Positions 1 to 14,690 of a stretch of DNA of 64,000 nt are shown here, piece by piece (position 1 is the first letter of the stretch; each line of letters starts with the position of its first letter). This DNA comes from Taenia hydatigena. Taxonomy: Eukaryota; Platyhelminthes; Cestoda; Cyclophyllidea; Taeniidae. Both the position numbers and the translations under genes were made by a program. Under the pieces are notes generated by a model. The model worked only from the letters and a program-made list of their open reading frames with translations. It was not told the origin of the DNA and ran no database searches. The DNA lies in NCBI GenBank assembly GCA_036345935.2, contig JADWOT020000008.1, positions 14,834,655-14,898,654 on the forward strand. The letters are read 5' to 3'.

Positions 1-3000
1 ACGGTACTCTCGATGCGCTCTCACTGGCATCATAGGCGAAAAAGATTTGCCAAAAAGTGTTCCAAAATGGCATTCAGGTGGTTAAGCATCGAGCTTATCG
101 AGTTCCCAAGGTTCAGTATCAATGAGATGAAGGATTTGATGTTAATGCCGACGTGTATAAGTAAGCTCTGGGCATAGGGCGTGCATGCATCATTATTAGC
201 TAAATGCAATTGGCACTAGGTGGTCGCATTCTCGCGGCATTTTAGTACCTTGATTGATCAGGCACATCCAAAGTCTACCCGTAGGTGGTATTGAGTAACT
301 ATAAGATGTTCTAAAATGATCGAGATTACACAATGGATTAGTTCTGGGGTTCAAGATGTCTTCAGCAGAAACTTTTTTGAGAAAAGGGAAGTATTGGTCA
401 AAAGTGGTAGGGAAGCATTGCATTCTTATGTACAAACCACAAATGGTGATGCAACAGGTCAAGGAACAGTGGCAGAACCATTGGGGGTTAATGGGGCACG
501 ATTGGCTTTAAGTCAAGTTTAACCTAACTGGTGGAGCATCGTGGAAGAAGAGAAGTAGCAATAAACTTCAGAGACAATTAATTTGTTCTTGTGAAGGACA
601 AACTTCGCATTACAATTTCCTTTTGGATAATGTGCACACCATTAGTAACCCTTAAAATATCCATTTGTTAATGCCATCCCTACTCACACACACTTCCAGG
701 GAAACTTTTCATTCCCGCCTTGTGTGTAAATAGTGGACTGGGAATGGAATTTCGCTCTTAGTGGAATCAGAACAATGGCTACAATTGAGTTTATCTGCTC
801 GAACATGTGCGAGATGGGCTTCTTCTTTATAGAGGACCAGGACTAATCGGTCAGTCAGAAAAAGTCCGAGGCTTGCAAAATACGCAATTGTGCATATATG
901 GTCTCATTGTAACTGCCTAATCTCGACATAAGACAATTACATGTAGAATAGTTCATTCAAAAACGAAAGAGATATAGGGACAATTATGACTAGATGTAAT
1001 TTGTTTAAGCTCTGGAGGTAAGAGTGAAATTTGCAAGCTTGTGTCTCGGTGTGAATGGATTGCAAATTGCCATGTTTTTAAGGGGGATTTTATGCCTTTT
1101 ATAGGCAAAACACGAAGGTCCTTTTTTAACCTCTCAATACCTTGATTGCTTTAGGTACAAAGAAGTACTTGTCATGGGTCGGGATAGCCAAATTTCGTAG
1201 CAGGACCAGCCGCAGCCTCATCATGAGTTTTTGCTTACAGAACGTCCACTTAGAAAAGGACCCATCACGAATAAACTTTGGTTAACTATTAAGAGTGTAA
1301 AGTGATGTAAAGCTTCTTTATTCTAGGCAAGCTACCATGGGAGTCAGATTTGCCAAACACTGACTTTCACACCTTGATACACCATTAATTCTGCATTAAA
1401 GGCATTGATAGTTATTACTTTCTGCAAGTCTTTTAAATAATTAGACTACCCTTTATCAGTTCTTCATTCTAAGCAGCAAGTCGAAGTCACCAATTTATTT
1501 ACATTTGTTGACATTCAAATACAATGTCTTAGATTGCATTACTGAACCGATCATAGCAACCTCCGATCAACAGCCTTTATTTGTTAAAATTCTTTTCTTA
1601 AATGTTACCCAATATGTTTAAGACATGGTTTTGTGTGTTAACAGTCGAAAGACAAACGTCACACGTATGCGACACCAAGTTTGTGCAAGGGAATCGGGGC
1701 CTCATATATATGCAACATTGATGGAGAACGTTGCAATTACCTATTTACCTATGCATACTTTTTCAGTCTTCAATCCTTTGACGCATACGTTAGCGGCATT
1801 AAGCTTTTCAGACAATCTAGGCTACCATTCGCCTATTGCCCCTCTAACTCAATCATGCAACTACTTCCAGACTGAAATGACTTATTTTCCACCCAAAAAT
1901 ATGCACGTAAATAAGGAACAACGTCTAAGTGAAACCCCCTCACAGAGAATTAAATTAGGAGAAGCAAAATGAGGGGAGAGAGAGGTACGAGAGAACTAAC
2001 GCTCTCGATCTCGAGTAGGGCAACTGGCTGCGTTGACGTAGGCGTAGTCGTTCCCTACGTGGCATCTCTCCACTGGGCCGCACGAGTTTTGCTCACACGT
2101 GCGCACTCTCGTAGGTTTGCGTGCACACACGCACACACGCACGCGCGCACATGTACGCATTGGCCGTCGGCCAAAATCGCTTACAGTCCCCAGTGTGGGT
2201 GACGAGGTGGTTTTAATTTACACGCCTGTCTGAGCTGCGTATCACTGCCACAGCATTGTGTCGCTGCTGCTGCCACTGCCGTTGCTGCCACCGTCATCAT
2301 TGTCAACATCCTCATAGGCAGCATCATCAACATCCTAGGTGTATCGAGCGCGCGAGAATTAACAATGACTACTGCGCCAGTCTTTGTATGCGTGCTACCG
2401 CCCTTCGGATGGTTGTTGGGGCCAAATAATGTGGGAGCACGGTTGCTCTCATTTAACGCCATGGTTTTGGAGGCTGATTTGTGAGAGAGAGGTTTGTGGG
2501 AAAGTGCTTCTTTTCGATATGATATATTTCTATCTGTTCATCTTGCTATTATGTTGACATTCTCACCCGCAATGCATATTACTTTTTCCGAAATTAACTT
2601 CATTTACAACTAACAAAGTGCTGTTGGACATATTGTTGACATCTCAGCAAGGTGTTTAACAGCACTAAATTTTGTCCTGAAGTTACCCAAAAATAAGTCA
2701 CAATTAATGGTTATAAGAATTATTACGTGCTACCATCAATTTGGTTCAATACGATTTTGATGAATACAAAACCACTTTTCGAATTGATTGATTGTGCATT
2801 TGGGACTGAGCACTTCTGCCCCCGCTTTCGTGTCCAGATGGGGAGGTTCGGTTAGAGAAAGACATCTTGCATTGTATAATGCGGAATTTTACAAAGGATC
2901 TAAGTCATATGGGAGAAGCTGAGTTTACCTCTTTCACCTCCTTTCCTCCTCCTGGGGGTTCGAGTCTCTCCCATCTACTCACCCGCCACCCAAAGATGCA

Positions 3001-3439
3001 TTTAAGCAAACCATGCGCTGCAGCAGAGTAATGAGTCAGAAAATGCCATCACATAAAAATAACTTCTGATGTCTGCTTTTTAGTCCTATAAGGTACAAGG
3101 GTTATGCTTTTACTATGCTATCCTCCAACACCTGAATGGTAAGCATCAAAATAGGTTTATTTAAAAGAGTTGCCTTAAAGCCAGAATATGGATCACTTCG
3201 ATATTGGCATGTAATTATTACTGGATGATTGCAGCGAAGAAAAAGATAGGGAAGTATTTAACAAAACATCGGGTGGCCAAAAATGCTCACACCAATTTCA
3301 TGTTTGTGAAATGCATGCCAGTGCTTAAATTAACAAGCGCCGATCCATCTACCCAGTGCTCTTATTTGTATGCACTACCGTCTCCTCCCTACTTGAAAAT
3401 CCCAATGTCGCATTGCCTGGTCTTAACCTGCAGGTTGCG
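1..3439. other. No supported gene
   Basis: Mostly AT-rich with scattered short open frames that do not look coding. About 1,990-2,460 is GC-richer with CpGs, the CA/CG tract and an interrupted GCT/ATC trinucleotide stretch. A plus frame at 2,194-2,484 is open for about 90 codons (VAATVIIVNILIGSIINILG), but its hydrophobic core coincides with the trinucleotide stretch, so it is not called. Confidence 0.5.
2121..2152. repeat. Interrupted CA/CG dinucleotide tract
   Basis: Alternating purine-pyrimidine tract of CA and CG steps (GTGCACACACGCACACACGC...). Such tracts can adopt Z-DNA. It sits in a locally GC-richer stretch (about 1,990-2,460). Confidence 0.8.
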
Positions 3440-3770
3440 GATTGAGCACCTCCGGTCAGTGAACTGAGTACCACAGCATTCCAAGGACGTTAAAGTTTCT
3501 CGTCAAATTCGTTGACCAGCATCAAGAGGAAGTGTGGTAGTGAGAGGCGCCATTCAGGAATGTGTCAACATTTGATCACGGTGACAAATCACTCAAAGAT
3601 GAGTGCGTCATGCTGAAGAAGGTCCCACTCCACTCTTACTGCTAATGCGGAATCAGCGACTTGCTGTTTCTGACCACTCACACGACAATTGGAGACTAAT
3701 ATGATCTGGCAAATATTCAGCCTACTTTAATCTGATTGCTGGGCCCTTTTTCGCTTAAACCCACATCGAT
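3440..3770 (+). repeat. Dispersed repeat A, copy 1
   Basis: This stretch aligns with 30,945-31,245 in the same orientation. The best-matching part starts at 3,511 (GTTGACCAGCATCAAGAGGA) against 31,019 (GTTAACCAGCATCGAGAGGA) and continues through GTGGTAG.GAGA and a T-rich end near 3,750. Copies are clearly diverged with indels, so the repeat is old. The class cannot be named from sequence alone. Confidence 0.7.
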
Positions 3771-6383
3771 TTAAAGGAGAAAGTAGACGCGGTCACTGAA
3801 CAAATGGAGCCCACTTTTGTGCATTAAGGACAACAATGAGCTCAAATGCTATCATTTTGCACTTCTTCATTACTACTTTCCAACTGATCGATGAAAAGCG
3901 ACCGCTTTTGGTGTTGCAACACTCGAAGGCGAACGAGCATATTATTGGCCACCCCCCAAGCGAGCCATTCACAATTCATTCCGCAGTTCAAATGCACGCA
4001 GCTTTTCATGCCCTACAACCCAGCTTGCTTTACACGTGTCTGTGTGTGAGGCAAACCACAGACAGAAATGTTCCGTTATCAAGGTCTAAGCAACTGTTTC
4101 ATCTGCGATCTATCCCCTTGATAAGCTGGGAAATGCGTAGGAAAACCTATCTCTCCAGACGTTGTCAAGACCAATTAATCAATCAGTCGGGTGAAAATCC
4201 ATTCTTACACAAAAATCAGGACCTTCTACTCCAGATCACAAAAACTTCCAGGCGAAAAGCTTAGCACAATGGGATTGGGGGGAGGAAGATATTGCCCCCA
4301 TTTATTCTTCACCTTGGAAAAACTCACACAAAGTGGAATAGACCTCAGAAAAGTAGAGCCAGGCACGGCTAGATCAAGTATGTCTCTCCACGCAAAAATA
4401 GCACTTTATGAAAGGTTGGACCTTGCAGGCAGGAGTAATAGACGGTTTTTCTCCACACCAATTACACCTAAATTTGCCTTTTCGGTCCCTAAATCAGTTT
4501 TTTCGTTCTTAACTGTATTATCCACAAGCGCAGCCGTACGACAGTTGAATCACGGAATTATAGAAGGCGGTTGGAATTGCAGACATTTTATTCACTAAAA
4601 TACATCGCAAATGTATTTTCAAAAATTTTTTTGCACGTCCCTTCGAATTTAAAGCATAGTCAAAATGTAGAAATGCATAATACCAAAGTTACGTTTTGAT
4701 TGTTTCCACACGGGAAAACCGAAGACTGTACAACCAGGAAGCAAAATTTTGATGCACAAAAAATAAAGCATTTCTGACCTTTTTTCATTGACTAAGGTCT
4801 TTAGCCAAAATATTTCTCGGCACGAAGTTATGACCGGTTTCGTCTGAATTTGGCCAAAATGCCATCATGATTATCCCTTCCTACATTGTGCGTGCTCCAG
4901 TTGTGAGTTCGTAAGTATTTGAAAAATATGCCAAATCCCATATACCGACTCATTTCACTAATCAATCCTCTACCCAAATAACCGTTGGTAAGAATGGAAA
5001 GGCAATTTCTCATCCTAAAGTCGCTTTATAAGACTCGGGACAGTAATAGTTCACGCGGAGCGATTACAAAATGCTTTCATCTAAAATAAGAAGAAGTTGT
5101 AAGTGATGCAAGCATCTGAGAGAGAATCGCCATTTCTATAGTTATAAAAGATCTAAAACGAGTCAAACGGTACTATGGAAGGAATGCCTCCTGAGAATGA
5201 GACCTTTAATTGGGCATTGAAAAGACTCTCAGCAAGGCTTTGAGTTGGATTTGCAGCTCAAGATACAAAGAAGGAGGTTTTGGAGGGCCTAAAAATGATG
5301 GAATTAACTTACTGGAATTAGTCCGCAAAGACAATAAACTTATTCTCATGACGTGTAGAACCAGGGATCATGCAGACAAATAGCCATTTGGTCAAGGAGA
5401 GAGCAGAAGAACAACGCATTGCAAAACAGCTCAATGAATTACACAACGGTAGGGAACAAAAGCGGTGCCTTCTAGGCCCGGACACGGCCCTTTTGGAAGA
5501 GCCTGCGTCTATGTCTATACGTTTTTTTTTACGTGTATGAGATGAGAGGTTGCTGTGGTACAAGGACACCTACGGTGACTGTTGTCTCCGCGGTTCATTT
5601 ATTGCTTTGGCGTCTCGATCCTTCTGTCTGGTGCTAATAAACTTTCTCCCATATTGCCGGCCCGAGGTAGTATATTGGTCGTAGCGGTAAGCGACTTCGT
5701 TGGTTTGGAAATACCTAAAAGTCAGGTAAGGAAGCCGTCTATTAAAAAATGGCTGAAATTGGTGAATAGTTAACAGTGGAAGAGCCATCAGCTTCTACAC
5801 AAACCGATTAAGAAGTAAGACTACATTTGGTAGCCTAAGGAAAGTCCCCTTAAGAAATGCTCATAATGATGCTATAATATCACCTGCGTAGTATTTCTTA
5901 TGCACATACTCATTCACAACTTGAATACATATGGAATGTGATCTCTGAAGAACATTATTTGAATTTCGAAACCAATCCCTTATCTGTCGGAGGATTCGGC
6001 GCTTAAGATCTCCTGCTACATCCATGGTATGCACCAACACTAATGAAATGCAAATTCGATGTAGCACTTTTCTTGTCTCGCGATCGACTGTAAGACACGG
6101 GAAGACCTAGCAACAGAAGTCTTTGATAGCGACGCTTATGAGGAAAAGGAGAAGACATTTAGCCTCATCTTTGGGTTAATAATAAACCAGTCGTGTTTGT
6201 AATTGATAAGTGAATTCGATGGTTTAAAAGTAGGCTCCAAAAGACGAACAGACATTCGCTTGAGAAAGGCAATGCATTGTCAGCAAAAATAAGTGAAGCA
6301 GACGCTAATTGCTGTTATCGGAGCAATTTCGATGCGTGCATGTGTGCGAGAGTGGAGGAAAAAGATAGAATGAGAAATGAATG

Positions 6384-6404
6384 GAGAGAGTGAGAGAGAG
6401 AGAG
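6384..6404. repeat. GA microsatellite
   Basis: Short run of GAGAGAG units with one interruption, followed 50 bp later by a CA-rich tract. Confidence 0.8.
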
Positions 6405-6450
6405 CCAAGTGTCGCCGAAATGGAAGTTTAATTATTGCAATAGGCATGAA

Positions 6451-6520
6451 ACACCCACAAGCACCCACACACACGCACATGCATCCATTTACCCAAACAC
6501 ACACACACACACACACCACA
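6451..6520. repeat. CA-rich microsatellite
   Basis: Interrupted ACACCC/ACAC repeats ending in about ten uninterrupted CA units near 6,496-6,516. Cys/Val-rich open frames on the minus strand here are artefacts of the repeat. Confidence 0.9.
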
Positions 6521-9500
6521 GAAAATGACGAAATCATATCGCCAAACAATTAGCCAATCAATTGCACGCAAAGCGGACACAGCAAGGTCATACACCCTCT
6601 TGCTCTGTCTCTGCAGTTCGGAGTTGCATCGGGCTGTTTGAAAAAAATTCACACATAATCACACAGATACGTAAATGGCACACGTGGCTTTTTGTTGAGT
6701 TTCGGGTGCAAATTAAACATTGAAGTGAACATGGAGTGGAGGCCGGGGAGGAGGGGAAGGGGGCAGGCGATGGAGGGATCATGAGTGCTGAAGCTTGTTA
6801 CTTTCTGCGCAAATACCACCGCATATATAGGGCAGAATGAATGGAGAGGGAGGTAGTTTTGAATCCTTTTTCCTACACTATTAATGCATGTAAAAAAGTA
6901 ATAGAATGCATCACGAAAGTTGTTCAGTATCTTTGGTAATAGATAAAAGAGTGTTCTACGCCATAAAAGGCATAAGGACTTTTAATGCTGACGTCGGGAC
7001 AATTAGCTGATACAATGGTCTGCTCAATTTCACGCTAAATGAGTTCATTCCCCGCTAATGTGCCCTGAAGCTAATGACGATGTTCAGGAGATCTTTAGGC
7101 TTTCACTTCGTAAATTTACGAAAGCAAATGTTAAACAGTGATTGGAATACTTATTAAAAGTCAGTTTAAAGACCCACAGCTTAGGTTGATTACTTCCAAA
7201 TCTTGGTAGAGAAGGGAGTACAAGAAGGAACTGAAGCGAATTACTTACCAAATTTTTTTTGCTTCGATAACGTTAGCCTCCTTTCATGCCACCTGTGGGA
7301 ATGGTCACCTAGACGCCTTTCGAGGTAGAACAGAGACTACATTGGCAGCAGCGGGAGAAGCATACTTGGCCTTAATTGTTCCCAGAGGAGAATATAGATG
7401 CTCTTAATGGTGCGTCTAAATGGATTGGAGAAAAGATTTCGCCTACGGTGTTCCTGAGAGTAGGAACGGGATCAGTGATGATTACGGTTAGGAACTGTTT
7501 ATCAATAAATAAGGCACTCAACAGACCAAAAAAAGCCTGAGAGAAGTGGAAAAATCCGAAGATGTAGTATCCCTTACGAGATAAATAAAAGCGAAGCAAG
7601 TATGAAGACCTGTTAACCGACCAAAGTACAAAATACAAGAATTCACCGGGTAAACAAGAACTAAAAGTCCAATTGCGTCTCTTTAAATGCCTCTTAATCA
7701 CAGCAAATACCGCTGCTAGATGCGATTGGCTGCAATAGCAGCTTCCAGCATTTTTACTGCGATGATGTTTTTTAAGTGAGTTGCCTGACAGAGGCATGAC
7801 ATTGAAGAGCATAGGGAGTTTCGTGCAGTCCTCATTTTTTTATCCGGCATGCCAAAAGGAGGCAAGTATGATGAGAGCTGAAACTGAGGCACAAAATTGG
7901 GTGCCAGCTGCTACAAGACTGCGGGTTTGCAGTTGACACACAATGCAATGTCGTCTGTGGGTCTTGTCAAATCGGTGTCCAGTGTGCCGTCTAACCTTCA
8001 TTTACATTGTGCAGTCGCCTGAAGGAGCGTCACTTTATTTTCTGATTTCCTGTTTGTTCAAGGGTTGAAACTACGAGAAGTGACAGCGCACTCTGGTGGT
8101 GTGCAAACAATGCGTTCCGCTAGTGCAAAAAGTGCATGGTACGGCATTAGAGATTAAACATATTACATCTTCGTTAATTAAATGATGTGACAGCTTTAAA
8201 CATGGGATTGCCAAAAAAAGCAATACCTTTTCGCAAAGAAATCGCATTTACTCTCATCGACCTTTTGAAATCTCTTTCCTCACCCTCTCTCCCCGCTCTC
8301 TCAGTACACTACCAAATTCGCTTAAGAAGTGCTTTTGGAGTGCCTTCAATCAAGCGACAGCACGTATGTACCGCCATTGGTTTAGTAGCGCGTATGTACT
8401 TTTTACTGCCTCCAGCTAAAGTACTTTGGAAGAGTACAGGTTGGTTCTATGGAGCGCATGCTAGACAGGAGATTAAATCCTTTTCGTGGGTAGAGGAAGG
8501 GGGTGGGACTCAGTATATGAAAAAATGACAAATTACTAAGGGATAGCGATGGAAGAAAGGGGTACAAAAATAGTCCTAATTCATTTAACAAATTCTGAGT
8601 AAGATGGGGGTCTGACGTGAGAGAATAATTTCCTCTAATAAGAAAGCGTTTGATACCTAAGCAAACAACCAGTGCAAAAGGGACTACCAAATGAAATCTA
8701 GAAGAGAAACCCTTTATTTAAAAGCTATGAATAGGCAACAGAAGACCAGTGAGGTACTTCAATTAATCGTTTGCTTCTTTGTTATGCATTTGCGGACACT
8801 TAAATCTCGGCCTTTAATCTTCTGCTGAACAGCATAGCCCCCTGACTATGCCAATAGTTCCTGCAGTCATTTTGCTAGGTTAGGGACACCGTATTTGCGG
8901 CAGCGGGAAGCAAGTCCAATCCTAATAGATACGTACCCTGAATTCTATTACTTATCGGAGACATCGAAGTGATAAATGGTGCAAAATTAATGCCATTCCT
9001 TGAAGGAAACGGTTGATAATGGCGTCTAATTTTCTCAACCATTCCGGTCCTGCGTTCTACAAAAATGCAAATGGCAACTAAATCATATACAAACCTTGTT
9101 ACGGAGCTGTCTACGGTACCCCTGTAAAACTGCAAATTAAGCCGGCACGGAATACCTCCTTCACCTCTCTGCCTACTGAATAGAGCCGGGGGATATAATG
9201 CTGAACAGCATTGAAGTGAGGGCAGAGTGGCAAGAAACACAGACACGAAATCCGGCATCCATAAAACGCTTCCAAAATCGGTCCTTTATCAAACGACTCT
9301 GCATTAAGGTCAGTCTTCTTGCGAATGGGGATGGACATGCGAGGTGGCCATCGCCTATTCTCTCCCACAGTGGAGTCTTCAAACAGGCTGAAAGGCTAGG
9401 TCCAGTGAATTTAGCAAAAACCAGCAAAGTTTTAGTCAAATGTCTTAGGTGCAGCAGGTATGATGAATGGCATGGTTGGATGGTGGGTGTTTCCCTTATT

Positions 9501-12500
9501 GCAACGACTACATTATGATGGTGTCCACTGCAGGTTGACCAAAGGGAGCACCGAGGACGATGCTATGAATAAAAGTAGGCTCCATGATGCCTTGATTTTA
9601 AGTTAATCTATACGTTTTGGTCATGTAGATACATAAAGGTCCATCCTTGTGTTTCCGATGCAATTTGACGGCCTCCGAACCACCCCAACTACGACCTGTC
9701 GCCTTACACTTAATCTGAACAAATTTAGAATTTTAATAGATAAATGCAGCTGATGACATTATGAATCAAAGCCATTTATGCATCAACATAAGCTGCCTGC
9801 ATTGATTCTGTTTATAAAACTGGTTTCTAAATTTGCTTAAAATGACAATTCACTGCTAAAATTAATGCAAACACTCCAATTATTATGCTACTTGAAATAC
9901 CCTAAAGACAAGTTTAGTGGCATACCAATTACATACAACTAATATCAAAAATCTTCTTCTGTTTGGTGTTATCTTCCCTTTATTATGCCCAACAAATTTT
10001 AACGAATTTATTGCGAAGCGTTGGATCACGAAGGCACTCTTCCCCAGACTGATTGAGAAATATAGACACAGTACGGCGCCTGGAGTCTTTCCCGAAGACA
10101 AGAGAGGACATAATTCTAAGGATATGTGTTACCGACACAAAAGAGGGATGAGGGGCTTCTGTCATGGCCTCGAGACCATTTCGCCCAGCTGAAGTGCAAA
10201 GCCAGAGAATTAAGTGCTCGCAAAATTAAAGCAGAGTTGAACAAACATGTAAGAGGACTCGATAGCCTTTAAAGACCAGACCACTGTGACCTCTCAATAC
10301 ACATTACCGAGTTCTCTTTGTTTAGTAGCTTTCACCACCACTCTCTCCTAGTAAATGCTGCCTTGAGCAAAAATGCATTAACAAGCAAGTTAAACTGAAC
10401 TAAAGGTTGACCACGTCAAACCTTACTCTCCAGTTATCGTGCAAATGGGCAATAACAAAACGTCATCAACCGGGATGAGGTGGGACCATTTCCAACGTGA
10501 TGCACCTACCTTCGAGTGGATTGTCGCCACACTCATGTGCTGACCCATGTTTGGACGGTGATCTTCGATATTGCACCTCCGCCTGGTGTCGTTCAACAGA
10601 TGTCGCGATAAGTCCCACAAACAGTGGAATGGAGTTGAACTCGACTTGCATTCTTCAGGTTAAACCAACACTGTGACATATGGGCTTTAAGCAGTGAGGG
10701 AAACAAAGGTAAACACAAGACGGAGACCTCGATGATGAAGGGACGCGCACGCATGCGGGTAAACGATCGGATGCGTTTTTAAACTCCTCCAAGTTACAGT
10801 ATCTTATTAAGTCGAGTTGTACCTAAAAAGTGCAAAATCAATCTTTACCCCTGGTAAACATTCGAATGATTAATGATCATAAAGCCATTTGATTTCAAGC
10901 TCAACTTTTTTTATGATAAATTACCAAAAACATCAAAATCAATTATCCATCACTAGTACTAGACCTCTCCAAAGGACACGAAATGAATGCTTGCATTTTC
11001 GGAATATCAATTTTTTAGCATATTTTTAACCGCTTCACATTTCTAAGTCTTCATGGCATGTCTAAACTACATTGGCTGTTAAGTGGACTACAGACTATTA
11101 ATATAAGGAAGACATCGATTACGAAGGAAACATCTCTACCCAACATGACGGGAGAAAGAATTTTACTTCATGCACAACTAGAACAGGTAAAATATTCGAG
11201 TTAAATTCATTTTTTTTAAGTTCTACAATTTCAAAAACTTGTTGTCTCACTTTTCCATCACTGTGTCCAAGTGAACTCCTTTTTACCGGTTCCCCGTAAG
11301 TCGGTTTTAATGTCGGTCGATGGAATAGTCTGTGTTTGCGAGCGAGATGAAAATTGGAGGAGACTGATTATCACCAAATCATTGCTAAGTAAAGTCAAAT
11401 TTAAGGTTCTTCAAATTCCACCGCTAAGCTTTTGATGGGAAACGTTTGGGATTTGGAAGGGATAAATTCATCAGTGCCACAAGTGTGAGCACTACAAGAG
11501 CATTATTTAGGCTTTGCTAATTGCTTGTTGCAGGGAAGCAGGCCAAAGAAAGTAAGTATGATCAACTCAATAAATTCACAGGACCCTGTGCTTTCATTAG
11601 ATGAGCAAGTGCTCACAAACGAATGTTGCAGGATTGAAAAGCAATTTTCTCTTTAGTGAAAGTGTAAGCGGCGGTCGTGTGTTCGGGGCAACAAAAGTGA
11701 AATTTTATGCTAGAGCGAACCCGCATTTTGCTGCACGACAAAGAAGGACACTTCATATGTAATGAAGAACCGCGAATTTGTGATTTTCTAATTAGCCAAA
11801 CATAACTACATGTTACCAAAATCTCATAAGTAGAGAAACGCTGTTATGAGTTGAGGTAGATACTGAGGCATTGCTAATGATGCGGTTGCTTTTAGTCGTC
11901 CGGAAGCAAAGTAGAGTGATTACACGGTTTTATTAAAAATTTAGCAAATTTAGACAAACGACTTCTAGCATCGCTTAACTAAGGAAATGCGAGTGGCACT
12001 GCGATAAATGTCCTCGGAGGCGACGGAGCTAATGCGCATCCGATGCTGTCCGTGCCGGTTACTCCAAAATCCGACACAAAGTAATGGGCGCACGGAAGCG
12101 ACTAGTCGTTTAACGAAAAGCTAACGCCATCGCATTGCTAAAGTATGCAAAAGTAAGTTAAAATCAGGATTCGGCTTGGACAGTTATCTGTTACGAACAG
12201 CCACTTCCGCCTGCACATTTTTGCCAAATCAAGACCGATCCATCAAAAGACAAACCCTTCAGGCCACAAGATCAGTTCCGAAGGGTCACGAAAACTGGGT
12301 CAATGCTTTGGCATTTCTACTCACTTTTAGAACGTTTTTCTGTAATCCCTTTGTAACTATCACTTCAAATTAATAAACCCTTTCAGTAAAATACCATTTA
12401 GCAAGGAAACAAACTAGATGAGCGCTTGCAATTTGTGCTTAGGCAATACCGAAAGCCTGATCACCAGGACAGCGCTGAGATTACGTTTACGCGTGGGATC

Positions 12501-14517
12501 TCTGCCTTTGCCCGTCTTAGAAGTTTTTGTAAGTTAGATGGGTCATTTATTTTTTCTTTTACTAATTTTCTCCAATTTTCGGCAAAGTTGAAAAATTCGG
12601 AGCTACAAAGTCACTTAATCCCTTTTGCTATTTGCCTCCACTAGCAATTTTCAGTAAGGCAGTCAAGCTGATAGAGAATTTCATGACATGGAATAAAAAG
12701 GGTTTAATGAATTTATAAATGCAAATTTTAGCTACTATATTCGTGCTTTCTCTGCAAGTTATGCCACCAAGACGGCGGCACACAATACGCAGAATGAGGT
12801 GCCCGTGCGTTGCAGGAACAACCAAAACGAGGCACCAATTAAGGTTTGATCCTATTCATTGGCACCTTCCGCTGATCCTAGACACCAGCAAAACAAGGAA
12901 CACCACCGTGATGAAGGTAAATTGCTACCTAAGGGAAATATAATGCCCATGCAATTAACTGTGCACCTGACGTCATCAAAACACCAACTGAGTGACAATC
13001 GGTTTTGTCGTAGTTGGGGACTGCATAGATTCAGTATCACATGCCTCAAAAGACAGCAGTAGCAGCGCGGCCCGCTTTGGATCTCAATGGTACGCTAATC
13101 ATATCCAAATGCCTTTCGGCTCTGTTAATAAGAACGCGTTTCGCAAACGGCCTCCACTTCCTGTGGCATAGCCATGTTCACGAAATCGATGTCCCATGGC
13201 TTTCTACTGCTAGGTCCTGAAATCGCGTCTACACATTTGACATTGCTGTAGCAAGAAGTGATCTCCTAGTGCCTGTTGTGCAGCTGAATTAAGCAAATTA
13301 CCCAATTCTCAACTCACACCACCGACATTGCCTTTGTCTCCATTTCTACAAGAAACAGACATTCATTGCACCCAGAGATCATTAAACACTTTACTGCTGT
13401 CTCAGGTTCGTATTTCTTTACTCATAAATAAATCCACATCATTCATCGCCTCGTTTCAAACTGCTGGTGGTCAGTTAAATAGATCGAAATGTGAAACTTT
13501 GTTCCACTTGAACAGCTCTCCTTTAGCTCGGGTGTGTGCGTGAGTTCTGTGCCTAAGTCGCGCATACCCAAGCTAGAACTGCGATGGCGCCAACCTTGGA
13601 ACGTTACGCGCTCAGGATGCAGACTATCAGAGTCTGGACATAGGTTAAACCTACTTAGGAGAGGAAGCGCCAGCTACCGTAATAATCTTCCCTAACCTTA
13701 AGAATTACGCTTTGACGGGCATTTAGGCATAGTGCTAGTGTCACGTGCCACCTCTCGAAAGGTCAAGAAGCCGTCACTGAGACTATTTTGACGGTGCCGT
13801 AGCGCCAAAGTGCTGTCTTAGCTGAAACTCCACGTTGTTCCACTGCAGCCCTCTCGCCTATAGCTTCATCTGAGATGTCGACAGAGTGATGACGATGAAA
13901 GAAACAGCTACCTTGAAGCAAGCATTGGCAAAGCATTTCAATCCTTTGCTTGTGTCCAACTACTTTCACCTTCCTTCACTTCTTCTTTAAGAACTCACAG
14001 CTGCATGTCAATTCCGGCGCCTACACTAATTCGGCAAAAGTATGTCAGCTAAACGGGATGAGTTTTGAGGTGGAAGTGAATTACAACGAAAATCTAATCC
14101 CAATAAATTTCGTTCCTTTCTCCTCCTCGCTTGCTTCTTGGTTGCAGCACTCACAGCTGCGCACGAAAACTTTGGCGTTAAATATCCTGACTTTCATTTG
14201 CTTTTCGAATGTTTCTAACTTTTAGATTCCCGGAGATACTAGTAATACTAGTAATATCATCCACTCACAGTTCATTTTTACGTGCTGGAGAGTAAAGTAT
14301 ACTCCCGCATCTATTGATAGGCGATACCTTCACGGAAATGTTGGCATTGCGGTGCTCCAGCGGGACACCTATTTAAATCAAGTGCAGCGTATGAGAGTTG
14401 GGAGAAATCTACCATTCCAAAAGCATCAGAAGAAATTATGCTTCGAGCTTCTCACATCGCCTTCAATTTCCTTTTCTTCTTAAAGAGTTTAGAATGTTGC
14501 ACAAGCTCTTCTCGCAG

Positions 14518-14690
14518 ACTGGTCGACTATAAAGTGGACACACTTGAAGCGTGTCAAGGCCAGTCCAACACTGAAACTATGCAAAAGTAAGACCGTCTCG
14601 TGACCCAGCATTACAGCACGTACTGTGTTTCAGCTGTACATAAGTTTTCGGGATTAAGACCTCGTTTTCTGGTGCTTCAATCTCCTCACC
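14518..14690 (+). repeat. Dispersed repeat F, plus-strand copy
   Basis: Aligns with the reverse complement of 23,090-23,248. Shared blocks: GACTA-T-AAGTGGAC, CACTTGAAG.GTG, AAGGCCAGTCCAA, CGTGACCCAGCA and TAAGACCTCG. The length of about 170 bp and the lack of coding capacity would suit a SINE- or MITE-like element, but neither a pol III box nor terminal inverted repeats could be confirmed. Confidence 0.75.

Larger units (their letters stand above)
3771..14517. other. No supported gene; microsatellites only
   Basis: Apart from the GA and CA tracts near 6.4-6.5 kb I see no repeat or gene I can support. A plus frame at 13,010-13,192 ending FRKRPPLPVA is open and natural in composition but lacks splice or homology support. 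A minus frame at 5,861-6,067 is equally unsupported. Confidence 0.45.

Noticed and set aside
2880..2990. tRNA-like GGTTCGAGTC motif near 2,950
   Set aside because: No matching acceptor stem, D arm or anticodon arm could be drawn upstream.
6280..6652. Cys/Val-rich minus-strand frames
   Set aside because: Produced by translation of the CA and GA microsatellites.
12730..13193. Possible plus-strand multi-exon gene (AFSASYATKTAAHNTQNEV; FRKRPPLPVA)
   Set aside because: The candidate exons could not be joined in phase with acceptable splice sites, and no family was recognised.
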